Notes under the pieces: model-generated
Seen by the model: only the letters and a program-made list of their open reading frames with translations
The model's database searches: none
Told to the model about the DNA's origin: nothing
Origin: Pseudomonas cichorii
GTDB taxonomy: Bacteria > Pseudomonadota > Gammaproteobacteria > Pseudomonadales > Pseudomonadaceae
NCBI RefSeq assembly: GCF_015471405.1
Contig: NZ_BLVZ01000007.1
Coordinates: 248,001-312,000, forward strand
Direction: 5' to 3'
DNA length: 64,000 bases
In this document: in pieces, positions 1 to 11,033 of the stretch
Layout: each line of letters begins with the position of its first letter
How positions within the stretch are numbered: position 1 is the stretch's first letter
Translations under genes and position numbers: made by a program

Positions 1-1139
1 GCAAGACGAAGGTCGCTGGCGTGGATCTCATCGTTTTCGCAGAGCGTATAGGCGCGTTCCAGCATGTTCTCAAGCTCGCGAACGTTGCCGGGGAAGCGAT
101 AGCTTTTCAGGGTTTCCAGTGCCTGCGGGTGGAGGCGCGCTGCCGCCTGACCGCAGTTGGTGGCCAAGCGTTGCAGAACGCTGCCGACCAGTTGATCGAT
201 ATCTTCGCGCCGTTCACGCAAGGGCGGTACTCGCAATTCGATGACGTTCAGGCGGTAATACAAATCCTGCCGGAAGCGCCCGGCAGCAACCTCGGCACTC
301 AAGTCTTTGTGGGTGGCACATAGAATGCGCACATCCACCACTTGCTCCTGCTGACCGCCGACGCTGCGTATGGACTTTTCCTGTATGGCACGCAGCAGTT
401 TGACCTGCATGGCCAGCGGCAAGTCAGCCACCTCATCAAGAAACAGCGTGCCGTTATTGGCTGTCTGAAACAGGCCCGGCTTGTCTTCATGAGCGCCGGT
501 AAAACTGCCTTTGCGATGGCCGAAGAACTCGCTTTCCATCAATTCTGACGGGATTGCGCCGCAGTTGACCGGCACGAAGGGTTTGTCGATGCGTGGCCCT
601 TGCTCATGGATCAAGCGGGCGACCAGTTCCTTGCCGCTCCCCGATTCGCCACTGATATAGATCGGAGCCTGGCTGCGCGCCAGTTTGTCGATTTGCTTGC
701 GAAGGGCGCGCATCGGTGGTGAGTTGCCCAGTAAACGGCTGTCGATGCTGCGTTCCGTTTGAGTGCCGGGGTGCAGTCGCAAGGCGCTGCTGACCAGTTC
801 GCGAAGCCGGGTCAGATCTACCGGCTTGGTCAGAAAGTCGAAGGCACCTGCCTTGAGTGCGTGGATGGCCATATCCAGGCTGCCATGGGCGGTGATCATC
901 GCCACAGGCGTTTGTGGGTAAACCTGCTGAATATGCTGCACCAGTTCCAGGCCATTACCGTCAGGCAAGCGCATGTCGGTCAGGCACATGTCGAAGGGTT
1001 CGCGAGCCAGCCAGTTTCTGGCCTCGGTTACATTGCGGGCGCTACGGGTGTCGAGTTTCATCCGGCCGAGCGTGATCTCCAGGAGTTCACGAATGTCCGG
1101 CTCATCATCGACTATCAGGATCTTTTGCCGTTGGGTCAT
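1..1139 (-). CDS. pilR: PilR, sigma-54-dependent response regulator (3' part cut by window start)
   Basis: Response regulator that activates sigma-54 transcription of the pilin gene. Translating the minus strand from the ATG at 1137-1139 gives a receiver domain with the acidic pair (ILIVDDEPD) and the phospho-acceptor Asp near residue 55 (CLTDMRLPDG), then an AAA+ domain with Walker A (GESGSGKE), the sigma-54 contact loop as GSFTGA, and Walker B (GTLFLDEVADL). The reading frame is still open at base 1, so the C-terminal Fis-type DNA-binding helix lies outside the window. It follows pilS by 2 bases on the same strand, the usual two-gene arrangement. Its expected target, the pilA promoter, is visible near 52.73 kb. 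The family call is strong; only the missing C-terminus is unseen. Confidence 0.95.
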   Translation of the reverse strand, partial: MTQRQKILIVDDEPDIRELLEITLGRMKLDTRSARNVTEARNWLAREPFDMCLTDMRLPDGNGLELVQHIQQVYPQTPVAMITAHGSLDMAIHALKAGAFDFLTKPVDLTRLRELVSSALRLHPGTQTERSIDSRLLGNSPPMRALRKQIDKLARSQAPIYISGESGSGKELVARLIHEQGPRIDKPFVPVNCGAIPSELMESEFFGHRKGSFTGAHEDKPGLFQTANNGTLFLDEVADLPLAMQVKLLRAIQEKSIRSVGGQQEQVVDVRILCATHKDLSAEVAAGRFRQDLYYRLNVIELRVPPLRERREDIDQLVGSVLQRLATNCGQAAARLHPQALETLKSYRFPGNVRELENMLERAYTLCENDEIHASDLRL

Positions 1140-1141
1140 GC

Positions 1142-2734
1142 TCAGCTCAACTTGAACGGGTGAGCGAAAGTGATGCGCAGACAACTACCGCCCTCATGGC
1201 GAAGGGTGTAATCCAGATGTGCCTGGTTGCTTTCGCACAGCTCGCGGGAAAGGTAGAGGCCAAGGCCCGTACCTTTGCTTTCTGTGGTGAAAAAGGGCTC
1301 GAAGAGTTTGGCCAGATGCTGTTCGGACACGCCAGGCCCGTCATCAAGGACTTCCAGGGTAGGCAAGTCGTTTTCCGGGTTGTGAAACAGCTTCAGCCAG
1401 ACCTGCGCTGTCTCATGATTCATGCCGCTGTAGCGTAAGCCATTCTGCAGCAAGTTGGTCAGCACCTGATTCAGTTGCTCCGGGTCCATGCGCGTGGTGA
1501 GCATGCCCTGGCCTATTTCGGTGTGGACCAACTGGTTGGCAGGCGCAGAGCTGCGAAAGTCTGCTACGAAATTCTCCAGCCAGGCTCTCAGGTCCAGCAG
1601 CTCGGGTTCGGTTTCGCGGCGTCTGGACAGTTGCAGGACGTTCTCGATCACTACATTGATGCGTCGCGATTGGTCGTGAATGATCTGCCCGAGCCGCCTA
1701 TCCGGTCCTGACAGCTCTTCCGACTCATTGAGCAATTGCGCGGCATGGCTGACGGCGCCCAGCGGATTGCGGATCTCATGAGCGATGCCGGCCGTCAGGC
1801 GGCCCAGTGCGGCAAGCTTCAACTGCTGGGCCTGATGGGCAACCTGTGAGAGATCTTCCAGAAAAATCAGCGTCTGGCGCTGGTCACCCCGATTGAGTGC
1901 GGCGAAGCTCGGTTGCAGGATCGGACCGATGGCGGAGGTCGAGATGCTGCGTGGCGCCATGATCGGATTGATCAGCCATTGCCTGAGGCGATCTACCAGT
2001 TGTGGCGAATACTGGTCGATGACCTGACCGACCAGTTGCTCGTGGCCCAGCAGGCTCAATGCACCCTGATTGGCCAGCAGGACCTGTCGTCGCGAGTCGA
2101 GCACCAGAATGCCGGTGCGCATGCGTTGCAGGATCAGGGCATTGAGTTCTTCGAGGTTGTCGACATCGGCGGCGCGCTGTTCTGCCAGTACTTCGCTCAC
2201 CTGCATACGGGCGGTCAGTGCCTGTACCAGCATGGCGGCGGCAAAACACAAGGCGCCCAGTGTGCTGGCCTGCAGATAGTCGTTCGAGGCCAGCGGGCTG
2301 ATGAAGCTGATGTAGAAGGTCAGGTAAATGATGCCGATGGCAGAGACAGCGGCGATCAGCAGACCGAGGCGACCGCGCAACAGGACATTACTGATGGCGA
2401 CCGAGGCAATCAGCAGGTTGCCAATGCCGCTGGAAGTACCACCCGCGGCATAGAACAGCCCTGACAGCATCACCGCATCGGTCACTGCCAGGCTGAAGAG
2501 CTGGACTTTATGGCTGGGGCGTTCAAGCAGCACCACAACCAGAATGTTGAACACCAGATACAGCCAGCAGCCAGCCCGAAACAGATTCAGGTTGGCCAGT
2601 TGCAACAGTTCGGTGTCCAGGTCGCTGGAAATCAACAGCACCAGCACGATGCCGATGGTCAGTCGATACAGGTGATACAGCCGCAGAATCCGTTGCGCTT
2701 GGGGGCTGCCGAGTGAAAGCGTCTCAGCGGTCAC
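1142..2734 (-). CDS. pilS: PilS, membrane sensor histidine kinase
   Basis: Partner kinase of PilR, located in the inner membrane. The 530-residue protein starts with about six hydrophobic segments (residues 20-175), which in PilS are known to sense PilA in the membrane. A PAS-like segment follows (about 200-300). The phospho-accepting His is H319 in AHEIRNPLGA, and the ATPase lid motifs DDGPGV and GTGLGL lie near the C-terminus. The length matches pseudomonad PilS. The gene overlaps the upstream small ORF by 11 bases and is followed 2 bases later by pilR, so all three are probably co-transcribed. Confidence 0.95.
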   Translation of the reverse strand: MTAETLSLGSPQAQRILRLYHLYRLTIGIVLVLLISSDLDTELLQLANLNLFRAGCWLYLVFNILVVVLLERPSHKVQLFSLAVTDAVMLSGLFYAAGGTSSGIGNLLIASVAISNVLLRGRLGLLIAAVSAIGIIYLTFYISFISPLASNDYLQASTLGALCFAAAMLVQALTARMQVSEVLAEQRAADVDNLEELNALILQRMRTGILVLDSRRQVLLANQGALSLLGHEQLVGQVIDQYSPQLVDRLRQWLINPIMAPRSISTSAIGPILQPSFAALNRGDQRQTLIFLEDLSQVAHQAQQLKLAALGRLTAGIAHEIRNPLGAVSHAAQLLNESEELSGPDRRLGQIIHDQSRRINVVIENVLQLSRRRETEPELLDLRAWLENFVADFRSSAPANQLVHTEIGQGMLTTRMDPEQLNQVLTNLLQNGLRYSGMNHETAQVWLKLFHNPENDLPTLEVLDDGPGVSEQHLAKLFEPFFTTESKGTGLGLYLSRELCESNQAHLDYTLRHEGGSCLRITFAHPFKLS

Positions 2735-2963
2735 GAGTCGCTGGGCCTTCTAGCCTGTGCGACTCGCTGCAATACCATTGTTGTTCCTGGCTCAATGCAC
2801 GATCACGAGGAAGATGAACGCCACAATGGGCGCAACGTACCATGGGCGATGCCGCAGTTTCTGGCGGTTCTTCACGTTTTTTGGGGGCAGGAGGGTTGAG
2901 CAGGCGCTTGACGAACCACACCACTGCCGCGATCAACGCGACCCACATAATTATGCGAATCAT
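2724..2963 (-). CDS. PP0621-type small membrane protein with Cys cluster
   Basis: A 79-residue protein with one N-terminal membrane segment (IIMWVALIAAVVWFVKRLL), a Pro/Lys-rich linker and a C-terminal possible metal site (MVRCAHCGVHLP, then WYCSESHR). This pattern fits the PP0621 family of small proteobacterial proteins found next to pilS; the function is unknown to me. I chose the ATG at 2961-2963 because the upstream extension of the reading frame runs into a REP-like repeat and looks non-coding. The 3' end overlaps the pilS start by 11 bases, which suggests translational coupling. Confidence 0.75.
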   Translation of the reverse strand: MIRIIMWVALIAAVVWFVKRLLNPPAPKKREEPPETAASPMVRCAHCGVHLPRDRALSQEQQWYCSESHRLEGPATRDR

Positions 2964-3022
2964 GACTACCAGCTTAATGATTGAATAGCCCGCAGTGTAG
3001 CCAAGGCGCAGGCGGGAATGAA

Positions 3023-3090
3023 GTAGGAGTGAATTTATTCGCGAAGAGGCCGTCATCGCGGATAAGCGGAGCGCCGCCCGATTCGCTCCC
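3023..3090. repeat. degenerate REP-like palindrome
   Basis: Bases 3023-3045 read GTAGGAGTGAATTTATTCGC followed by GAA, a two-base variant of the arm found perfectly at 10622-10644. A degenerate partner with the GATTCGCTCCCGC core lies about 3079-3090. It sits between bamD and the small gene upstream of pilS, as REP elements usually do. Confidence 0.6.
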
Positions 3091-3104
3091 GCAAATGTGT
3101 GGCA

Positions 3105-3131
3105 CAAAAAAAGAGGCCCGCAGGCCTCTTT
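3105..3131 (-). terminator. rho-independent terminator of bamD
   Basis: On the minus strand an 8-bp perfect stem (AAGAGGCC / GGCCTCTT at 3111-3118 and 3123-3130) with a 4-base loop is followed by a U-run (A-run at 3106-3110 on the plus strand). It starts 16 bases after the bamD stop codon. Confidence 0.85.
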
Positions 3132-3147
3132 CTTGTGATCACCGGTC

Positions 3148-4170
3148 TCAGTCGAACAGACCCAGTGTCATGTAGCTGAACCAGGAGCGGCTTTTGTTGC
3201 CTTTGGCTTCTTCAGCTTCCTTGGCCTGCTCATCCAGCTCTGCCTGGTTTTCCGGCAGCAATTCTTTCGGGATGGCGTCCTTGGCATCCTGATACTGCTT
3301 CTGGATGTCCTGGTTGGCGCGGGTTTCGCCCGGTGGCAAAGGCGCGCTGCCATTGATCAGGCCCAGAGTCGCTTTCGACAGCCACGTGCGGTTGTCGGCT
3401 TCGGCCTGGCGAGGCGTGAACTGGCCGTCAGCCAGTTGCGGGTGGTTCGGGTAGTTGGCTTTCAGGACTTCGAGGCTGGTAGCTGCCAGATCGTCGAGGT
3501 GCAGGCGCTGATAGGACTCGACCATCACTGCAAGGCCATCACCGACCGAAGGTGTTTCCTGGAAGTTTTCCACAACGTAGCGGCCACGGTTGGCGGCGGC
3601 GACATAGGCCTGACGTGTCAGGTAGTAGTCGGCTACGTGAATTTCGTATGCCGCCAGCAGGTTGCGCAGGTAAATCATGCGCTGCTTGGCGTCAGGCGAG
3701 TAACGGCTGTTCGGGTAGCGGCTGGTCAGTTGAGCGAACTCGTTGAACGAGTCGCGTGCAGCACCCGGGTCACGTTTGGTCTGGTCCAGTGGCAGGAAGC
3801 GCGCCAGCAGGCCGACGTCCTGGTCGAAGGAGGTCAGGCCTTTCATGTAGTACGCATAGTCGACGTTAGGGTGTTGCGGGTGCAGGCGAATGAAGCGTTC
3901 GGCAGCGGACTTGGCGGCCTCGGGTTCACTGTTCTTGTAGTTCGAGTAAATCAGTTCAAGCTGTGCCTGATCGGCATAGCGACCGAACGGATAGCGTGAT
4001 TCCAGAGCCTTGAGCTTCTCGGTGGCGCTGTTGTAGCTGTTGTTGTCCAGGTCGGCCTGCGCCTGCTGGTACAGCTCGACCTCACTGAGGTTCTCGTCGA
4101 TGACTTCCTTCGACGAACAGGCCGCAGTCAGTGCGAGGATGGCGATCAGCAGCAGGTGTTTCACTTGCAT
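3148..4170 (-). CDS. bamD: BamD (ComL), outer membrane assembly lipoprotein
   Basis: Essential lipoprotein of the BAM complex that inserts beta-barrel proteins in the outer membrane. The 340-residue protein has a signal peptide ending in a lipobox (LTAAC) with the lipidated Cys at residue 18, followed by TPR repeats ([20 protein letters not shown] and onwards). The C-terminal tail, about 90 residues rich in Glu/Lys/Ala, is typical of pseudomonads. I chose the ATG at 4168-4170 because it places the signal peptide at the N-terminus; an upstream in-frame start would add 28 implausible residues. It is divergent from rluD across a 151-base gap. Confidence 0.95.
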   Translation of the reverse strand: MQVKHLLLIAILALTAACSSKEVIDENLSEVELYQQAQADLDNNSYNSATEKLKALESRYPFGRYADQAQLELIYSNYKNSEPEAAKSAAERFIRLHPQHPNVDYAYYMKGLTSFDQDVGLLARFLPLDQTKRDPGAARDSFNEFAQLTSRYPNSRYSPDAKQRMIYLRNLLAAYEIHVADYYLTRQAYVAAANRGRYVVENFQETPSVGDGLAVMVESYQRLHLDDLAATSLEVLKANYPNHPQLADGQFTPRQAEADNRTWLSKATLGLINGSAPLPPGETRANQDIQKQYQDAKDAIPKELLPENQAELDEQAKEAEEAKGNKSRSWFSYMTLGLFD

Positions 4171-4321
4171 GGCGGCTTGCGTCCCTATAACGGCCTGCTG
4201 TCTTGGGCGGGGCCGTCCTGTTATGATGAGCGCCCCGCAAGACCCGCGGGGCAAAAGACGCCGTATTTAACCACAAGCGCGCTGCCGAAACCAAAGGCTA
4301 GCCGCGCCTTCTAGTCTGGCC

Positions 4322-5284
4322 ATGTCCGAAAATATAGAACTTCGCGCAGAGGTGCCGTCCGAATTGGGCGGTCAACGCCTCGATCAAGTCGCCGCACAAT
4401 TATTCGCAGAGCACTCGCGCTCGCGCCTTTCCGCCTGGATCAAGGACGGCCGTCTGACTGTGGACGGCGGTGTCCTGCGCCCGCGTGACATCGTTCACGG
4501 TGGCTCTGTCCTGCAACTGATTGCCGAGCAGGAAGCTCAGGGCGAGTGGGTTGCTCAGGATATCGAGCTGGATATCGTCTACGAAGACGACCAGATCCTG
4601 GTGATCAACAAACCCGCCGGCCTGGTGGTGCATCCTGCCGCAGGTCATGCCGACGGCACCTTGCTCAATGCCTTGCTGCATCACGTCCCGGACATCATCA
4701 ACGTGCCGCGCGCCGGTATCGTGCATCGTCTGGACAAGGACACCACGGGCCTGATGGTGGTCGCCAAGACCATTCAGGCCCAGACTCAACTGGTGACGCA
4801 ACTGCAAAACCGCAGTGTCAGCCGCATCTATGAATGCATCGTCATCGGTGTCGTCACCGCTGGCGGCAAGATCGATGCGCCGATCGGGCGTCATGGTCAG
4901 CAGCGTCAGCGCATGGCGGTAATGGAAGGCGGCAAGCAGGCGGTCAGTCATTACCGCGTGCTCGAACGTTTCCGCTCCCACACTCACGTGCGGGTCAAGC
5001 TGGAAACCGGTCGCACTCACCAGATCCGCGTACACATGGCGCACATCAACTATCCGTTGGTGGGCGATCCGGCTTATGGCGGTCGTTTCCGTATCCCGCC
5101 AGCAGCCAGCCAGACCATGGTCGAGTCGTTGAAGACTTTCCCGCGTCAGGCGCTGCATGCCCGTTTCCTGGAGCTGGATCACCCGGTCTCCGGCCAGCGC
5201 ATGAGCTGGGAGTCGCCACTGCCTGACGATTTCGTCTGGCTGCTGTCGTTGCTCAAGCAGGACCGCGAGGCATTCATCGGGTGA
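4322..5284 (+). CDS. rluD: RluD, 23S rRNA pseudouridine synthase
   Basis: Makes pseudouridines 1911, 1915 and 1917 in helix 69 of 23S rRNA. The 320-residue protein has an N-terminal S4 RNA-binding domain (GQRLDQVAAQL through LTVDG) and the RluA-family catalytic motif HRLDKDTTGL with the nucleophilic Asp, followed by the GRTHQIRVHM signature. Length and order fit RluD. Its stop codon overlaps the GTG start of pgeF, and the pair is conserved next to bamD and clpB in pseudomonads. Confidence 0.95.
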   Translation: MSENIELRAEVPSELGGQRLDQVAAQLFAEHSRSRLSAWIKDGRLTVDGGVLRPRDIVHGGSVLQLIAEQEAQGEWVAQDIELDIVYEDDQILVINKPAGLVVHPAAGHADGTLLNALLHHVPDIINVPRAGIVHRLDKDTTGLMVVAKTIQAQTQLVTQLQNRSVSRIYECIVIGVVTAGGKIDAPIGRHGQQRQRMAVMEGGKQAVSHYRVLERFRSHTHVRVKLETGRTHQIRVHMAHINYPLVGDPAYGGRFRIPPAASQTMVESLKTFPRQALHARFLELDHPVSGQRMSWESPLPDDFVWLLSLLKQDREAFIG

Positions 5285-6009
5285 GTGACTGGCTGATTCC
5301 AGACTGGCCTGCGCCTGCGCACGTCAGATCCTGCATCACCACCCGCTCGGGCGGAGCCAGCCAGGCTCCGTTCGACAGCTTCAATCTGGGCGATCACGTC
5401 AGTGACAACCCGCAAGCAGTCGCCAGTAATCGCCAATACCTGTCATCGCAACTGAATGTGCAGCCTGCCTGGTTGCGTCAGGTACACGGTGTTGTTGTGG
5501 CGCATGCCGATCCTTCCTCGGTGGCCGAGGCCGATGCAAGCTGGACCGACACGCCCGGCGTGGCTTGCACCATCATGACCGCCGATTGCCTGCCCGCTCT
5601 GTTCTGTCGTCGCGATGGCACCCGAGTCGCTGCTGCACATGCCGGCTGGCGTGGCCTTGCGGCAGGTGTGCTTGAGGCGACTGCCAGCAGTTTGCAGGTT
5701 GCACCGGAGGAGATCATGGTCTGGCTTGGTCCAGCCATCGGGCAGCCTTCCTTCGAGGTTGGTCCAGAGGTTCGGGAAACCTTCATGGCAACCCATCCTG
5801 AAACGGCCGATGCCTTTATCCCAAGCGCCAATGCCGGGCGTTTCATGGCCGATATCTACGCCCTTGCACGTTTACGGCTGGCCGCCTATGGTGTTTTATC
5901 AGTCCATGGTGGCGGACTGGATACGTTCACTGACTCACGTTTCTTTTCTTACCGCCGTAGTGCCACCACTGGCCGTTTTGCCTCGCTGATCTGGATAGAT
6001 CAAGCCTGA
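5281..6009 (+). CDS. pgeF: PgeF (YfiH), peptidoglycan editing factor / multicopper-oxidase-like protein
   Basis: A 242-residue member of the YfiH/LACC1 family. E. coli PgeF removes wrongly incorporated serine-containing precursors from peptidoglycan synthesis; relatives act on purine nucleosides. The conserved zinc/catalytic residues are visible: the first His in RQVHGVVVAHAD, the Cys in TADCLPALFC and the His in AAHAGWRGL. It starts at GTG 5281 and shares four bases (GTGA) with the rluD stop, so translation is probably coupled. Confidence 0.9.
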   Translation: MSDWLIPDWPAPAHVRSCITTRSGGASQAPFDSFNLGDHVSDNPQAVASNRQYLSSQLNVQPAWLRQVHGVVVAHADPSSVAEADASWTDTPGVACTIMTADCLPALFCRRDGTRVAAAHAGWRGLAAGVLEATASSLQVAPEEIMVWLGPAIGQPSFEVGPEVRETFMATHPETADAFIPSANAGRFMADIYALARLRLAAYGVLSVHGGGLDTFTDSRFFSYRRSATTGRFASLIWIDQA

Positions 6010-6080
6010 TTGCAGGCCTCCTGGTGCAGCCCGTTATGGCTGGCTTGCGCGTCGGGCTGATGTGCATCAATCAAGTCGAG

Positions 6081-6108
6081 CTTGAAACCCGCAGAATCGT
6101 CCACATCT
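6081..6108 (+). promoter_or_regulatory. candidate sigma-32 heat-shock promoter for clpB
   Basis: CTTGAA at 6081-6086, 14 bases, then CCACATCT at 6101-6108 resembles the RpoH consensus CTTGAA-N13-15-CCCATnT. It lies about 70 bases upstream of the clpB start, and clpB is a classical RpoH target. The -10 is imperfect, so this remains a candidate. Confidence 0.45.
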
Positions 6109-6179
6109 AACTGACTATCCAGCAGGTTTTCGTTATAGGTGTGTTCATTGCTCCGGCCTGCTTTGAAGGAAGGTGACTA

Positions 6180-8744
<2,565 letters not shown>

Positions 8745-8768
8745 TTGCTTCTTTATATAGCTGAACGG

Positions 8769-8798
8769 AAGGGCTCTCCTGGTGAGGGCCCTTTTTTA
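8769..8798 (+). terminator. rho-independent terminator of clpB
   Basis: Stem AAGGGC(T)CTC / GAGGGCCCTT around a short CTGGT loop, followed by a run of six T, 24 bases after the clpB stop. Confidence 0.85.
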
Positions 8799-8895
8799 TA
8801 GGGGCGGCTGGCGGTGCAGGAATCGGGTTTGCAGGGAGTGCGCAGGCGATCTGAAAAAAAATCGCAAATCATTGTCTTAAAAGCAATTTAGAGGG

Positions 8896-8930
8896 TTGAC
8901 AGGTGTTTTTGAAAATGTAGAATAGCGCGC
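8896..8930 (+). promoter_or_regulatory. sigma-70 promoter of the tRNA operon with GC-rich discriminator
   Basis: A perfect TTGACA at 8896-8901, a 16-base spacer, TAGAAT at 8918-8923 and then GCGCGCC. A strong promoter with a GC-rich discriminator is typical of stable-RNA genes under stringent control. It lies about 120 bases upstream of tRNA-Asn and nothing else is nearby. Confidence 0.8.
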
Positions 8931-9041
8931 CTCAGAGACGTGAACGCAACGTTGCAAACAAAGCGAAAAGGTCGAAGAGGTTGAATTAACGAGTTAACAG
9001 CGAGTTGATTCAATGCAGTAAGTTGAATCTGAAATTGAAGT

Positions 9042-9117
<76 letters not shown>

Positions 9118-9146
9118 GATTTCACCAGGTTCAAGGTTGTTTCAGT

Positions 9147-9223
9147 CGGGGTATAGCGCAGTCCGGTAGCGCGCCTGCTTTGGGAGCAGGATGTCAGGAG
9201 TTCGAATCCCCTTACCCCGACCA
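9147..9223 (+). tRNA. tRNA-Pro (TGG), copy 1
   Basis: A 77-base cloverleaf with acceptor CGGGGTA/TACCCCG, anticodon stem-loop CCTGCTTTGGGAGCAGG with TGG, T-arm GTTCGAATC and encoded CCA. It is identical to the copy at 9402-9478. Confidence 0.97.
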
Positions 9224-9229
9224 TAATTT

Positions 9230-9305
9230 GGGTCGTTAGCTCAGTTGGTAGAGCAGTTGGCTTTTAACCAATTGGTCGTAGGTTCGAATCCCACACGACC
9301 CACCA
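9230..9305 (+). tRNA. tRNA-Lys (TTT)
   Basis: A 76-base cloverleaf: acceptor GGGTCGT/ACGACCC, D-arm GCTCAGTTGGTAGAGC, anticodon arm TTGGCTTTTAACCAA with TTT, T-arm GGTTCGAATCC and encoded CCA. It starts 7 bases after tRNA-Pro copy 1. Confidence 0.97.
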
Positions 9306-9401
9306 TTTTTGGTTTCAAAGTCATCTTTGAAGCCGAATCTTAAAGATATGATGCCATTAGCATCAGATCGCAGGCAGCTTGTTGAGGTGTCTTGATTTCA
9401 A

Positions 9402-9478
9402 CGGGGTATAGCGCAGTCCGGTAGCGCGCCTGCTTTGGGAGCAGGATGTCAGGAGTTCGAATCCCCTTACCCCGACCA
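9402..9478 (+). tRNA. tRNA-Pro (TGG), copy 2
   Basis: Identical in sequence to the copy at 9147-9223. The 96-base spacer before it carries a 10-bp hairpin (9311-9320 with 9325-9334) lacking a T-run, more likely an RNA processing site than a terminator. Confidence 0.97.
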
Positions 9479-9528
9479 TATATCAGCACAACAGCAGAGA
9501 GTAAAATCGCTGCTTTTGATGCGACTGA

Positions 9529-9573
9529 AAATGCCTGGTTCCAGCATGATTGCTGAAACCGGGCATTTTTCTT
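9529..9573 (+). terminator. terminator of the tRNA operon
   Basis: Long stem AATGCCTGGTTCCAGC / GCTGAAACCGGGCATT around ATGATT with few mismatches, followed by TTTTTCTTTT, 50 bases after the last tRNA. Confidence 0.8.
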
Positions 9574-9665
9574 TTGTGCGCTATAAAATCCAGCGCATTG
9601 TGCAAGGAAGCATGCCGCCGTTTCATCGATGACGCGGCTTCTCCATTTCCAGGTAAGGAATGTCC

Positions 9666-10565
9666 ATGAGTGCCAGCTTATTTAAACGCCCAGAGTTTTA
9701 TGCCCTGATTGCCGCGATTCTGAACGGTACTATCGGAGCCTTGACCCGTGTGGGCTTTGCAAACGGTTCAACGTCCAATCAGATTGCGTTCTGGAAGTGT
9801 TTCGGAGCCTTTCTTGTCATTGCCCTCTATTGCGCTATCACTCAGGAGCGCAGGCGCGAAACTCTGGCACTGGCCAGCAAGTGGCCTCAATTCGCTGTGC
9901 TCGCCTTCCTGGGAATATTCTGCCTCTACTTTTTCGAGACCTGGGCCTTTCAGGAAGCGTCCATCCCGTTGGTGGCATTTCTGCTTTATGCCGCTGGAGG
10001 CATGACCATCATCCTGTCTGCCTTGTTCCTCGGTGAGCGAATCGGGTTCAACAAAGTCGTCGCTTTTGCAGCCATCCTCGCGGGCGTCTACCTGATTCTG
10101 AGCTACGAAGGAGAGATCAGCGGCAGCTACCTTGGGGTCACTCTCGCGCTGCTGGCCGGGTTGGGTTATGCCTTGTTCATCTTCACTTCCAAACTGATGA
10201 ACATGGGGAGTGGATTGCCACAACTGGCCTGGCTCTTTGGTTTCGGCAGTCTTTATCTGTCGGTGCCTTTGCTCAGAGAGGGCTTTGTATTCCCAAGCGG
10301 TATTTCGCTACTGGCAATCGCGGCCTTGGTATTGCTGCCCACTATTGGCGGCTTCTATTTCACGACCAAAGCTGTGCATCAGGGAGAGGCGAGCAAGGTC
10401 CAGATCATCGAAACCAGTGATCCTCTTTTTGCCACCTTGTTTGCATTTTCCTTCTTTGGCGAGTCTCTGGGGTTTGCCGGGACCATTGGTGCGCTGTGTA
10501 TTATGGCCGGTTTGATCTTCGCCATGAAAAAGAACACACCTCCTGCTGTGCTCACCGCACAATAA
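9666..10565 (+). CDS. EamA/DMT family membrane transporter
   Basis: A 299-residue inner-membrane protein with ten hydrophobic segments in two EamA repeats (residues 8-140 and 150-290), the drug/metabolite exporter fold. Substrate unknown. I prefer the second ATG at 9666: the AAGGA ribosome site (9655-9659) lies directly against the first ATG at 9660 but at a workable 6-base spacing from the second. It follows the tRNA terminator, so it needs its own promoter, which I could not identify. It is followed by a REP palindrome. A second EamA gene lies 0.5 kb away on the other strand; the two proteins are clearly different in sequence. Confidence 0.85.
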   Translation: MSASLFKRPEFYALIAAILNGTIGALTRVGFANGSTSNQIAFWKCFGAFLVIALYCAITQERRRETLALASKWPQFAVLAFLGIFCLYFFETWAFQEASIPLVAFLLYAAGGMTIILSALFLGERIGFNKVVAFAAILAGVYLILSYEGEISGSYLGVTLALLAGLGYALFIFTSKLMNMGSGLPQLAWLFGFGSLYLSVPLLREGFVFPSGISLLAIAALVLLPTIGGFYFTTKAVHQGEASKVQIIETSDPLFATLFAFSFFGESLGFAGTIGALCIMAGLIFAMKKNTPPAVLTAQ

Positions 10566-10570
10566 ACAGT

Positions 10571-10644
10571 TTCGCGAATGAATTCGCTCCTACACGGCGG
10601 TCATGCTGCGTTTAAAACGGCGTAGGAGCGAATTCATTCGCGAA
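10571..10644. repeat. REP-like element, perfect 23-bp inverted repeat
   Basis: Arms at 10571-10593 and 10622-10644 are exact reverse complements (core GCGAATGAATTCGCTCCTAC) around a 28-base centre. The same arm recurs in degenerate form at 3023-3045, which marks it as a dispersed genomic repeat. Confidence 0.85.
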
Positions 10645-10977
10645 GAGTCCGGTCCCGGATAAAAGCTATCCGAAGTGCTCTTATAAAAAGAAGTTATAAG
10701 GTTATTTGTGTGGAAAGTAAACTCTGAAAAATCACACCTCAGTGTAATGTTTCTTTACAGAACCACGTGTCAGTCGAAGTATATTCCAGGCTGGAATAAA
10801 CATGTTGAAAAATGGTAGTTGCCAAATATTAGCCCGTGATTATTATCTACTCTAAATTTTCACAAGAAATAAACCACTCCTGACGACACAATCAAATGGA
10901 GTTAAAACTCACCATTTTCAATGGAGGTCCAAAAGATCTGGAGTTTCTCACGGGGCCACAAGTCTGGGTGAGGGTTG

Positions 10978-11013
10978 CGATAATTCCTCAGCGGTTTCGC
11001 TGAGGAATTATCG
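10978..11013 (-). terminator. perfect 16-bp hairpin, probable transcription stop for the minus-strand EamA gene
   Basis: CGATAATTCCTCAGCG (10978-10993) and its exact complement (10998-11013) flank a GTTT loop, 20 bases past the stop of the gene at 11034-11939. There is no clean U-run after it on the minus strand, so it may also act as an RNA-stabilising hairpin or bidirectional stop. Confidence 0.5.
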
Positions 11014-11033
11014 GCAAACAGAAGTGATTAGAG

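Larger units (their letters stand above)
10566..11033. other. 468-base intergenic region between convergent EamA genes
   Basis: Contains a perfect REP-like inverted repeat (10571-10644), a 16-bp perfect hairpin (10978-11013) and otherwise AT-rich sequence with no coding frame that I can support. The two flanking genes converge, so no promoter is expected here. Confidence 0.7.

Noticed and set aside
9311..9334. 10-bp hairpin between tRNA-Lys and the second tRNA-Pro as a terminator
   Set aside because: No T-run, and a further tRNA follows in the same operon; probably a processing hairpin.
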